64,000 nucleotides of DNA from Clostridiales bacterium PH28_bin88 (lineage in GTDB: Bacteria; Bacillota; PH28-bin88): the NCBI GenBank assembly GCA_000987045.1, contig LAKY01000067.1:25353-89352 (forward strand), written 5' to 3'. Below, piece after piece: positions 38,367 to 45,552 of the stretch; position 1 is the first letter of the stretch; every line of letters begins with the position of its first letter. The position numbers were made by a program, and so were the translations under genes. The notes under the pieces were generated by a model. That model made no database searches. It was not told the origin of the DNA and was given only the letters and a program-made list of their open reading frames with translations.

Positions 38367-39374
38367 TTGGTTAAAAAGATCTTTTATTTCCCGGCTCAAA
38401 ACCTGGTGACGGTCATTCCCGCTGTCTTGGCCATTGCATTCCTGGTGGGGAGTTTCTATCAGACACAGGTGCTTAAAAACTATATCCTTCCGGCTACATT
38501 TTTAATGATCTATCCTACCATGATTGGCTTCAAGCTAGTAGAAGCGGTAAACTTTAGCCATGCCAGGGTGCTGCTCTGGTCGCTGGGACTAAACTTTATA
38601 GTCATTCCTTTGGTTGCGTACGCCCTGGGGTCCGCTTTCTTCGCCAGTGAACCCCAGTTGTTTGCAGGCCTGGCCATAGCCTCTCTCCTGCCGACCAGCG
38701 GAATGACAATCTCGTGGACCATGTTGAGCAAAGGAAACGTCCCGGCTGCGGTAAAGATCACGGTGGTGAGTTTAGTTCTGGGTTCTTTACTGGCTCCATG
38801 GTATCTGCTGGTGATGGTAGGGAAGTTCGTTCCGGTGGAAGTAGTACAGATCTTCAAAACTATCGCGGTGGTAGTTTTCCTTCCCCTGGCGCTGGGACAT
38901 TTTACCCATAAGGCCGTTTTGCGACGGTATTCCCCCCAAGAGTTCCAACAAAAAATTAAACCGGTGTTGCCTAGTTTAAGCGTATGGGCAATGCTGTTCA
39001 TTATTTTCTCCAGCGCCAGTATGAAGGCCAAAATGATCCTTAGCCAGCCCAACCTGCTGATGAATTCCCTGGTGGTACTGGCCCTGTTCTATCTAGCCAA
39101 CTTCGTATTGAGCACAGTGGTGGGGCGGTATGCCCTCAATAAACCTGATGCGTTCGCCCTCGTGTACGGCACGGTGATGCGCAATCTTTCCATTTCACTT
39201 GGCGTGGCAATCCAGGCCTTCGGTCCTAAAGCCGCACTGATAGTTACCCTGGCCTTTATCCTGCAGGTGCAAGGTGCTGCGTGGTACGGTAAAATTGCTC
39301 AGAGATTTAAGGTCTTCCGGGAAAGCGGGCGGGAAACCGAGTTGACGCCGGCTGTAGGCCCTGGCCGGGCGTAA
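38367..39374 (+). CDS. ACR3/bile-acid:sodium symporter superfamily permease
   Basis: A 335-residue membrane protein with about ten hydrophobic segments, related to the arsenite efflux pump ACR3 and the BASS symporters. The helix-4 region reads SLLPTSGMTISWTMLSKG; the Cys that is essential in ACR3 at this place is absent, so arsenite export is doubtful, although the neighbourhood (ArsR, ArsM-like) hints at metalloid handling. TTG 38367 is 8 bases behind AAGGGGGG. A terminator follows. Confidence 0.82.
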   Translation: MVKKIFYFPAQNLVTVIPAVLAIAFLVGSFYQTQVLKNYILPATFLMIYPTMIGFKLVEAVNFSHARVLLWSLGLNFIVIPLVAYALGSAFFASEPQLFAGLAIASLLPTSGMTISWTMLSKGNVPAAVKITVVSLVLGSLLAPWYLLVMVGKFVPVEVVQIFKTIAVVVFLPLALGHFTHKAVLRRYSPQEFQQKIKPVLPSLSVWAMLFIIFSSASMKAKMILSQPNLLMNSLVVLALFYLANFVLSTVVGRYALNKPDAFALVYGTVMRNLSISLGVAIQAFGPKAALIVTLAFILQVQGAAWYGKIAQRFKVFRESGRETELTPAVGPGRA

Positions 39375-39410
39375 ACCGGCTATGCATTAAAATATGAACG
39401 GCATATGAGA

Positions 39411-39440
39411 CGCGCGGTGTTGGCCGCGCGAGATTTTTTT
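39411..39440 (+). terminator. Terminator after the permease gene
   Basis: CGCGCGG / CCGCGCG stem with a 6-base loop, then AGATTTTTTT. Confidence 0.9.
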
Positions 39441-39442
39441 GC

Positions 39443-39670
39443 ACCATCAGAAAGTATAACTTTCTGTGGTATAAGTGCAACTAATGCTTCCGCACCTAGA
39501 AATTGGGTATTCCTCGTGGAGGCATAAGTGCAACTTTCACTTTTGCCGTCGCTTACGCTCGGCACAAGTCAAGTTTTCTTTACCTGCGCCAAAGGCTTGC
39601 ACCACAGGTATAAGTACTAAGCCCATAAATGGGCAAGTCTTCTTTAGCGCAAGCCAAGTTTTCTTTACCT
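39443..39670 (+). repeat. Repeat-rich intergenic segment
   Basis: The 427-base gap between the permease and MerR genes has no gene. It holds a near-perfect inverted repeat at 39443-39470 (CAGAAAGT-ATA-ACTTTCTG core), a 12-bp direct repeat ATAAGTGCAACT at 39471 and 39524, and a 16-bp exact direct repeat CAAGTTTTCTTTACCT at 39570 and 39655 with a third imperfect copy at 39634. GCCCATAAATGGGC forms a hairpin at 39621. The origin is unknown; it may be a decayed element or regulatory DNA. Confidence 0.65.
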
Positions 39671-39801
39671 TAAATAAACTCTTGTAAGTAACTTAAAAGG
39701 AAAGAAGGAGTTTTAATTTTTTTGGAGAAAAACAAAACAATATATCCTTTTGCGTAATAGTTGAGCGGGCTAACTGGAATGATAGAAAGCAGGTGGTTGA
39801 A

Positions 39802-40200
39802 ATGGTAATTAGTGACGACGATATGCCGTTGTATGGGATCGGTGTGGTGGCGGAGCTTATCGGGGTTCACCCGGAAACATTGAGAATCTGGGAGCGGAAC
39901 GGACTGATCAAGCCTGCGAGGCAAAACAGGCAGCGCCTTTATTCCAACAACGATTTAAGAAAGCTGACGTATGTGCATCACCTGATTGAAAAAAAAGGCT
40001 TAAACATCGCGGGGGTCAAGCAGGTCGTCGATTTGTATCCCTGCTGGTGGCTTAAGAATTGCCCCGGGGGCAGAGCCCAGAAAACTACCGAGTTTGCGAA
40101 CCTGGCGAAGCCCTGCTGGAAACACGAGGGGACCTATTGCTTTACCGTGAATGATAAGGCCGACTATTGCCAGGGGTGTACCTTTTGCCAAAGAGAATGA
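39802..40200 (+). CDS. MerR-family regulator with Cys-rich C-terminus
   Basis: A 132-residue protein. Residues 1-72 are a MerR winged helix (YGIGVVAELIGVHPETLRIWERNGLIKPAR and YSNNDLRKLTYVHHLIE). The C-terminal half has seven Cys in pairs: YPCWWLKNCPGG, KPCWKHEGTYC and YCQGCTFC, recalling CW-type two-cysteine repeats seen in other anaerobe signalling proteins. It probably binds a metal or Fe-S cluster. ATG 39802 is about 8 bases behind AGGTGG. It is followed by a terminator, then the ferredoxin/selenoprotein operon, a likely target. Confidence 0.83.
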   Translation: MVISDDDMPLYGIGVVAELIGVHPETLRIWERNGLIKPARQNRQRLYSNNDLRKLTYVHHLIEKKGLNIAGVKQVVDLYPCWWLKNCPGGRAQKTTEFANLAKPCWKHEGTYCFTVNDKADYCQGCTFCQRE

Positions 40201-40209
40201 AAACTGTAA

Positions 40210-40238
40210 CGACGAGGCGAAAAGGCCTCTTTTTTTTG
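40210..40238 (+). terminator. Terminator after the MerR gene
   Basis: GAGGC / GCCTC stem with a GAAAAG loop, followed by eight T. Confidence 0.85.
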
Positions 40239-40271
40239 GTGTAGTTTTGCGGGTAATTTTTTATTATACTG

Positions 40272-40300
40272 TTGACGGCGAAAAATTAGTATAGTATAAT
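40272..40300 (+). promoter_or_regulatory. GCGAAAA-type promoter (ferredoxin/selenoprotein operon)
   Basis: TTGACG at 40272-40277, spacer GCGAAAAATTAGTATAG and TATAAT at 40295-40300. Confidence 0.8.
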
Positions 40301-40326
40301 CTGAATTGAGCGGAGGGGGGATGAGG

Positions 40327-40557
40327 ATGCCGATACTGATTAACTACCAGGCCTGTGACGGTTCGCCGGATTGCCCACCCATCAAGTGGTGTACTTCGGC
40401 AGCCCTTAGCTACGACCCGGATGAAAAGAAAGTCAAATATGATCGCGAAAAATGCAGTAATTGCGGGACATGCGCTAACTGGTGCGGTCCGGGAGCCATC
40501 TATTTTGTGGAAACCGACGAGGATCTAGAATTCTTACGTAAAGAAATGGGATTATGA
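40327..40557 (+). CDS. 4Fe-4S ferredoxin-like protein
   Basis: A 76-residue iron-sulfur protein with an irregular first Cys group (YQACDGSPDCPPIKWC) and a classical CSNCGTCANWCGPGAI second group near residue 46. It is a probable electron carrier or cluster-binding partner for the downstream selenoprotein and thioredoxin. ATG 40327 is spaced 7 bases from CGGAGGGGGG; ATG 40321 abuts that site. First gene of a four-gene operon (40327-41432). Confidence 0.82.
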   Translation: MPILINYQACDGSPDCPPIKWCTSAALSYDPDEKKVKYDREKCSNCGTCANWCGPGAIYFVETDEDLEFLRKEMGL

Positions 40558-40576
40558 AGCGGGGAGGTGAAATAAT

Positions 40577-40861
40577 TTGGTACAGGTGAAAGTGAGCGAT
40601 ACTGCCCTAAACTACATCCTGGATAAAGCAGACACGATTACCGTGAAGATGGAACTTTGCGCAAGTTGAGGGGGCACCTACTTGAGGCCTGCCGTGTATG
40701 CAGGTAAACCCAAAGACAGCAGCGACTATGACAAGATTACGGTAGGTGCGCTGCAGGTGTACGTACCAAAGAATGTCAAGACGGATGCCGGGGTTATTGA
40801 CGTTGATATGATGGGTAAAGGGATCTATCAACGCCTGGTGGTTAGCGGTTTGACGATGTAA
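40577..40861 (+). CDS. CC/Se-motif selenoprotein, HesB-like, with in-frame UGA
   Basis: The frame from TTG 40577 runs 94 codons through one TGA at 40667-40669 (residue 31) to TAA 40859. Both sides read as one protein: TVKMELCAS-U-GGTYLRPAVYAG, then KITVGALQVYVPKN. Several anaerobes have homologues in which this residue is Cys or Sec. A SECIS-like hairpin lies 17 bases after the TGA. GGGGAGGTG precedes the start. Operon position between a ferredoxin and a thioredoxin implies a redox or Fe-S/selenium role. If Sec is not inserted, only a 30-residue product forms. Confidence 0.83.
40687..40705 (+). promoter_or_regulatory. Bacterial SECIS hairpin of the CC/Se selenoprotein
   Basis: GCCTGC / GCAGGT stem with a 7-base loop CGTGTAT, whose second base is G, starting 17 bases after the UGA. 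Distance and loop suit SelB binding. Confidence 0.65.
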
Positions 40862-40881
40862 CCGGGAAGGAGGGAAGGCTT

Positions 40882-41052
40882 GTGGAACAACAGTCGCTGG
40901 ACGACAGGATCAAGGAACTGGAAGCACAGATAGCTGATCTAAAAAGTAGATTCCCGGCCCATTCCCTTAAAGCGGCTATGTTCGCGCAGTTGGAAGAAAT
41001 GGAAGAGCAACTGGCTGTCTTGCAAAAGGCGAAGGAAGAGGGCCAAGCATAG
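40882..41052 (+). CDS. Small coiled-coil protein in the selenoprotein operon
   Basis: A 56-residue protein, almost all charged helix: an N-terminal heptad region (DDRIKELEAQIADLKSR), a break at FPAHSLKAAM, then a second helix (FAQLEEMEEQLAVLQKAKEE). It is a likely antiparallel helical hairpin. GTG 40882 follows AAGGAGGGAAGG. It sits 20 bases after the selenoprotein and 38 before the thioredoxin. No Cys. Function unknown. Confidence 0.72.
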   Translation: MEQQSLDDRIKELEAQIADLKSRFPAHSLKAAMFAQLEEMEEQLAVLQKAKEEGQA

Positions 41053-41090
41053 GCCCCTAAAACAAAAAAAGGAGAAAGGGGAATTTGTCC

Positions 41091-41432
41091 ATGAGTCTTG
41101 TCAAGCATGTTTCCGATCACAACTTTCGTTCGGAGGTTTTAGAGTCCAAAGTTCCGGTGATAGTTGACTTTTGGGCAGAGTGGTGCGGACCCTGCCGGAT
41201 GATGGCTCCCGTACTGGAGGATGTAGCTCGTGATTATGGTGAAGGGGTCAAAGTGGTCAAGCTGAATGTGGATGAGAACCAGGTTACCGCGTTTCAATAC
41301 GGTATCATGAGCATTCCCACCCTGGGTGTTTTCCAGGGCGGTCAAGAGGTTGACCGGGTGATTGGCTACATGCCCAAGGAGCAACTCAAAAGGGCGCTCA
41401 ATCAAGTGCTGGCACCGGGGATGCAGCAGTAA
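41091..41432 (+). CDS. Thioredoxin
   Basis: A 113-residue thioredoxin with the standard WCGPCRM site near residue 31 and SIPTLGVFQGGQE. Last gene of the ferredoxin-selenoprotein-coiled coil operon, so it may specifically reduce the selenoprotein. ATG 41091 follows AAAGGGG. It is distinct from the thioredoxin at 12714. Confidence 0.95.
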   Translation: MSLVKHVSDHNFRSEVLESKVPVIVDFWAEWCGPCRMMAPVLEDVARDYGEGVKVVKLNVDENQVTAFQYGIMSIPTLGVFQGGQEVDRVIGYMPKEQLKRALNQVLAPGMQQ

Positions 41433-41479
41433 TCGGTTGTTGGGTGTTGGCAAAACCGGTAACCGTATAGTGAAAAACG

Positions 41480-41513
41480 CAGGCCTCATTAAAATGGGGC
41501 CTGATTGTTTTTA
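41480..41513 (+). terminator. Terminator after the thioredoxin operon
   Basis: CAGGCC / GGCCTG stem with a 12-base loop and a following ATTGTTTTT. Confidence 0.75.
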
Positions 41514-41519
41514 CGGGGT

Positions 41520-41840
41520 ATTAAGTCACTATGGCAAGGGTTGTGTAAGTTTCAGGAAACGCACGTCATAGGAAATGCCTATGACCATAACGAAAAGCGC
41601 AATAGCCTGCGAGGCAGGGAAAGGAAACGCCTTAGCGAATTAAGAGCATCAGAAAGCAACCTTACGCGGAGACTCGGCTTGGGGGAATTGAAAGGGGACG
41701 CCACCGGTTACATTTGTGAAAGATAAGACAAATTCATTGCAGAAGCCGCTGAAATCTTATACAACTTCAAAGAACTTCTGGCTCAATTCGATCCCTAAGG
41801 ACTAGATCCTCGAGGACTATTCTCGGGGACTTTTGTTTTA
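41520..41840 (+). ncRNA. Unassigned segment ending in a terminator, candidate structured RNA
   Basis: About 320 bases of the 566-base gap before the heme-protein gene contain no credible gene but are rich in short hairpins and purine-rich tracts such as CAGGAAACG, ATAGGAAATGCC and AGGAAACGCC. The segment ends in a clear terminator (TCCTCGAG 41804-41811 / CTCGGGGA, then CTTTTGTTTT). This is the look of a structured RNA or riboswitch leader, but I could not match it to a known class. A weak 73-codon open frame at 41505 is not convincing. Confidence 0.4.
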
Positions 41841-41998
41841 CTGACACTTTATCACCGAAGGGAGGAAATCGGGCACACGTCAGGTTACCATCAGCGAGCG
41901 GAGGGAGGGGGATTAAGAAAGACGCACGGTAAGAGTTTTGAATTTCTTCAACTAAGTCTGGGAAGTCAAGGACTAATTTAAATGGGAGGTAAAAATTC

Positions 41999-42970
41999 AT
42001 GGTTGGCGAGAAATTGGTTGAAGAGAAGAACGAAGGTCTGTCGAGAAGAAAACTCCTGGTGGGCGCCGGCGCGCTGGCGGTCGGAGCTGTTACGGCTGGC
42101 GGAGTGCTGGGGGTCAACCCGGAAGTGGCATTTTCCGGGGAAAACGTGAAAGTGGTAGTGAACGGCAAAGAGGTTACTGGGGCTGTTCCGGCCAGCGTTG
42201 TGAAGGGAACAACTGTCGCTCCCGTGAGACCGGTAGCGGAATCCCTGGGCGCGGAAGTCGTTTGGGATAAAGCGGCGAAAACCGTCAATATCACCGGAAA
42301 GGCCGCGGGCTCATTAAGCGTACCGGCATGGCCGTGGCCGTACAAGAAACTCGATCCCAAAGTGGTCAAGAAGAGAGGGTACGAACTCTATTTCAAGGGC
42401 GGTTGCATGTACGGGGCTGCCGCGGCAATACTCTTTACCTTGCAAGAGGAAGTGGGTTTTCCGTACACCACGATACCCGGAGATATGTTTAAGTATGGTG
42501 CAGGCGGGGCGGTAAGCTGGGGGACCCTCTGCGGCGCTTTGAACGGCGCCGGTGCCATGCTGAATTTGGTTAACAAAGATTATTCCAAGGTGTTAAACGA
42601 ACTGATTGGTTGGTATACTGAGTATCCTTTCCCCAGTAAAGACCATGAGGACTACTGCAAATTCAAAAACCAGGTAACAACCGTTGCCAAGTCACCTCTG
42701 TGCCATGCTTCCGTCAGCTTGTGGGTGAACGCAGCCGGCGCTAAGGTCAACTCCGATGAGAAAAAGGACCGCTGCGGCAAACTAACCGGAGACACGGCGG
42801 CGAAGGCAGTGGAACTGCTAAATGCCCTGGTTGACGGTAACTTCATTGCGGCCTACAAGGTCTCGACAGAATTCGAACACTGCATGACCTGCCACTGGGA
42901 GAAAGGCATGGATAACGAGCAAGGGAAGATGAACTGCGTCTCCTGCCATGACGACCACACTAAGAAATAA
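41999..42970 (+). CDS. Tat-exported C-GCAxxG-C-C / split-Soret-like diheme protein with copper-amine-oxidase-like N-domain
   Basis: A 323-residue exported protein. Residues 14-45 form a twin-arginine signal (LSRRKLLVGAGALAVGAV). Residues 48-105 resemble the copper amine oxidase N-terminal domain common on Firmicute surface proteins (VVNGKEVTG ... VRPVAESLGAEVVWDKAAKTV). Then follows a C-GCAxxG-C-C type domain (GGCMYGAAAA, GTLCGALNGAG) and two c-type heme sites, CMTCH near 296 and CVSCH near 314, similar to split-Soret cytochromes. ATG 41999 follows GGGAGGT. The combination suggests a cell-surface redox protein. Terminated at 43049. Confidence 0.83.
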   Translation: MVGEKLVEEKNEGLSRRKLLVGAGALAVGAVTAGGVLGVNPEVAFSGENVKVVVNGKEVTGAVPASVVKGTTVAPVRPVAESLGAEVVWDKAAKTVNITGKAAGSLSVPAWPWPYKKLDPKVVKKRGYELYFKGGCMYGAAAAILFTLQEEVGFPYTTIPGDMFKYGAGGAVSWGTLCGALNGAGAMLNLVNKDYSKVLNELIGWYTEYPFPSKDHEDYCKFKNQVTTVAKSPLCHASVSLWVNAAGAKVNSDEKKDRCGKLTGDTAAKAVELLNALVDGNFIAAYKVSTEFEHCMTCHWEKGMDNEQGKMNCVSCHDDHTKK

Positions 42971-43048
42971 CTTAATCCGATGAACGCTTCAGTCTAGCGG
43001 CTGGCAACGTATCAGGGAAGCCCTGATGTTGTTATAGTCTTCCTCCAG

Positions 43049-43081
43049 GAGGGGTAGCTTTTTGCTGCCCCTCTTGCTTTT
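43049..43081 (+). terminator. Terminator after the heme-protein gene
   Basis: A 10-bp stem GAGGGGTAGC / GCTGCCCCTC, TTTTT loop, then TTGCTTTT. Confidence 0.88.
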
Positions 43082-43086
43082 AGTGG

Positions 43087-43115
43087 TGGTCAGCGAAAAG
43101 AATATATAGTATAAT
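43087..43115 (+). promoter_or_regulatory. GCGAAAA-type promoter (ccdA-like gene)
   Basis: Weak -35 TGGTCA (43087-43092), spacer GCGAAAAGAATATATAG and TATAAT (43110-43115). The -35 is poor, so an activator may bind here. Confidence 0.65.
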
Positions 43116-43158
43116 AGTAGAAGCTGAGGGCGCCAGTGGGAGAAAGGGAGGAAGAACG

Positions 43159-43869
43159 TTGAACGCTGAAGCTGTGCCTTTTGTTTTTGCTTTCTCGGCG
43201 GGGTTGGTGTCTTTCCTGTCACCGTGCGTACTGCCTCTGATCCCCGCCTACATTACCTATCTGACGGGGGTTTCGGTGACTGGCTGGAAAACGGGTAAAG
43301 CGGGGGTGAGCCGTTGGCTGTTGTTAGGCCGGGCTCTGGCCTTTGTGCTGGGTTTTTCGCTGGTATTTGTGCTGATGGGGGCGTCGGCCAGCCTGGCCGG
43401 GCAGTGGCTTTTGAACAACCGTGAGGCTTTCCGCAAGGCCAGCGGGCTGCTGATCATCGTTTTCGGGCTGCATATGACCGGTCTCCTCAAGATTAAGTGG
43501 TTTTACCGGGAGAAGCGAATGGAGTTCGTACCCAGGTCCCAGGGGACTCTTTCCGCGGTACTGATGGGTATGGCCTTTGCGGCAGGATGGACTCCCTGTG
43601 TGGGCCCTGTCCTGTCATCCATCTTGCTCTATGCCGGGACGGCGGAGACGGTGGGCACGGGCATCTACCTGTTGAGCGTCTATTCCTTGGGTCTGGCGGT
43701 GCCCTTCCTAATAACCGCCCTGGCCATTAACTGGTTTGGCCGTTTCCGGCAGCGCTTCAACCGCCTCCTGCCGGTGGTTTCTGTTGTAGGCGGCGTCATC
43801 ATGATCCTCTTTGGCGTGCTGATTTTTACAAACCAGATTCAGCTCATCGGCGGCTATTTCTACTTCTAA
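43159..43869 (+). CDS. ccdA: CcdA-type transmembrane thiol transporter
   Basis: A 236-residue polytopic protein of the CcdA/DsbD-beta family, moving reducing equivalents from cytoplasmic thioredoxin across the membrane. The conserved Cys pair is visible: LSPCVLPLIPAY near residue 22 and GWTPCVGPVLSS near 145, within six hydrophobic segments. TTG 43159 follows AAGGGAGG. The TlpA-like gene downstream is the natural recipient; together they serve cytochrome c maturation or extracytoplasmic disulfide reduction, consistent with the c-type heme protein upstream. Confidence 0.92.
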   Translation: MNAEAVPFVFAFSAGLVSFLSPCVLPLIPAYITYLTGVSVTGWKTGKAGVSRWLLLGRALAFVLGFSLVFVLMGASASLAGQWLLNNREAFRKASGLLIIVFGLHMTGLLKIKWFYREKRMEFVPRSQGTLSAVLMGMAFAAGWTPCVGPVLSSILLYAGTAETVGTGIYLLSVYSLGLAVPFLITALAINWFGRFRQRFNRLLPVVSVVGGVIMILFGVLIFTNQIQLIGGYFYF

Positions 43870-43937
43870 TTTTTGCCCTGGCGGCCTCCGTTGATGCCCA
43901 TACCATACTTAATGTTAAAAGTCAGGAGGAAAAGGTA

Positions 43938-44507
43938 ATGCCCAATCGTAAACTACCGGTAATCATCGCGTTGTTGGGAGCCCTGTTGGTGGTAGGGGTC
44001 TGGTATGCCACTCGTTCGTCTTCCCAGGGGTCCCCTGGACAGGGTGAAACCCAGGCTAATGCTCCGGCAAAGGCGGCGGACATCTCTACAGGTAAACCGG
44101 CGCCGGACTTTTCTCTGCCTTCCCTCACCGGCGAACGGGTTTCCCTGTCGGATTTTCGGGGCCAGGTGGTGATCTTGAACTTCTGGGCTACCTGGTGCCC
44201 GCCTTGTAAAGAGGAAATGCCAGACCTCAACCGGTTTTACCTGGAGGAGAAGGACAAAGGCGTCATGCTGCTGGCTGTCAATATCATGCAGCGAGACACC
44301 CCGGAAGGGATCCGTTCTTTTATGAAGGACAACGGGTACGACATGCCGGTGCTGTTGGATGAAAGCCAGAAGGTGGGCGCTACCTACCGGGTAGCCTACA
44401 TTCCTACCACCTATTTTATTGACCGGGAAGGGATCATCCGTTACTCCAAGACCGGCGCCTTAAATTCCACTGAAATCGCCTATTGGGTGGAGAAACTCAG
44501 GAAGTAG
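43938..44507 (+). CDS. Membrane-anchored thiol-disulfide oxidoreductase (ResA/TlpA-like)
   Basis: A 189-residue protein with an N-terminal membrane anchor (residues 6-22), a short Ala/Gly/Gln-rich linker, and a thioredoxin-fold domain with WCPPC near residue 91 and IPTTYFIDREG near 154. It is the ResA/TlpA type, reducing apocytochrome c or other extracytoplasmic disulfides with electrons passed by CcdA. ATG 43938 follows GAGGAAAAGG. The 68-base gap to ccdA suggests one transcript. Confidence 0.92.
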   Translation: MPNRKLPVIIALLGALLVVGVWYATRSSSQGSPGQGETQANAPAKAADISTGKPAPDFSLPSLTGERVSLSDFRGQVVILNFWATWCPPCKEEMPDLNRFYLEEKDKGVMLLAVNIMQRDTPEGIRSFMKDNGYDMPVLLDESQKVGATYRVAYIPTTYFIDREGIIRYSKTGALNSTEIAYWVEKLRK

Positions 44508-44524
44508 ACGGGAGAGGAGCGTTT

Positions 44525-45532
44525 TTGGCGGAAAGGAGCCTTGTTCTTGCAAATCTGGCCGAGTTTAACCGGAAATTATGCCGGGACTGTAAAGCAGTTC
44601 ACTATATCCTGCTGGTGGAGTTCAACGAGGATATCTCTTACCAGGCCAGCAATTGCGAGCAGGAGGGACTAGCCGGGGAATTGATACCTTTAGTTAAAAA
44701 CTGGATAGCTGGCAACAAGGGGGTAGTCGTCGGCCCGGTAAGGCTAAACATCGCAGCCCTGGTACCTGAAAGAAAAACCTTACCCTACCAGAGCGGTCTC
44801 CTTCTTCCCCTCAATAACCACATGCAAAACTACGGCTTTTTGCTGGCTTTGGGGGAATGGCTCCCGGAGCAGGTAGGGCTGGTCTGGGCGGTAATTGGCG
44901 GGTTGGTGGAACTGGTTGCCAGGTTGCGCGAAGAAGTCCACCTTGGTGAAATGATGCTGGCGGTGGTTAAAAGCGCGGTCACTGCCATCGAGGCGAAAGA
45001 CGCCTACACCCGGGGGCACTCCGACCGGGTAGCCAAGTATAGTTATCTTCTGGCACGGCGAATGGGCTTCGACGATGACCAGGCGGAGATGGTCCGTACG
45101 GCGGCCATCCTGCACGATATCGGAAAGATCGGCGTCCGGGACTGGGTCTTAACGAAGAAGGAACCTTTAACACCTGGTGATTGGGAAGAAATCCGCCGGC
45201 ACCCAGAGTTAGGCGAGAAGATTTTGCGTCCCATCACCCTGCTGGCCCCCGCCCTGGCAGTGGTCCGGCATCACCACGAGCGGTATGACGGGTCAGGTTA
45301 CCCTGATGGCCTCAAAGGGGAGGAGATCCCCATTTCCGCGCGCATCGTATCTGCGGCGGATGCCTTTGATGCCATGACTTCCAACCGGCCTTACCGGCAG
45401 CCTTTCCCATCGGACCGGGCGTTGCGGGAGTTAGTCGCCAATGGCGGTACCCAGTTTGACCCGCGGGTGGTGGAGGCTTTTCGAGCTCTGGATCTAAAAC
45501 ATCTGAACCATATGTTGCCGGAAGCAATGTAA
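44525..45532 (+). CDS. HD-GYP domain protein with N-terminal GAF-like region
   Basis: A 335-residue cytoplasmic protein. The first 150 residues look like a GAF-type sensor with Cys in KLCRDCKAVHY. The rest is an HD-GYP phosphodiesterase: RGHSDRVAKYS, HDIGKIGV, HHERYDGSGYPDGLKGEEI. The intact HD and GYP residues suggest cyclic-di-GMP hydrolysis. TTG 44525 follows GGAGAGGAG. It directly follows the TlpA-like gene (17 bases), and the DUF5714 selenoprotein gene follows. Confidence 0.9.
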   Translation: MAERSLVLANLAEFNRKLCRDCKAVHYILLVEFNEDISYQASNCEQEGLAGELIPLVKNWIAGNKGVVVGPVRLNIAALVPERKTLPYQSGLLLPLNNHMQNYGFLLALGEWLPEQVGLVWAVIGGLVELVARLREEVHLGEMMLAVVKSAVTAIEAKDAYTRGHSDRVAKYSYLLARRMGFDDDQAEMVRTAAILHDIGKIGVRDWVLTKKEPLTPGDWEEIRRHPELGEKILRPITLLAPALAVVRHHHERYDGSGYPDGLKGEEIPISARIVSAADAFDAMTSNRPYRQPFPSDRALRELVANGGTQFDPRVVEAFRALDLKHLNHMLPEAM

Positions 45533-45552
45533 AGCATAAGGAGGGAATAAAC

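Noticed and set aside
41520..41840. Group II intron or transposon remnant
   Set aside because: No domain V-like hairpin, reverse transcriptase or transposase similarity seen; left as an unassigned RNA candidate.
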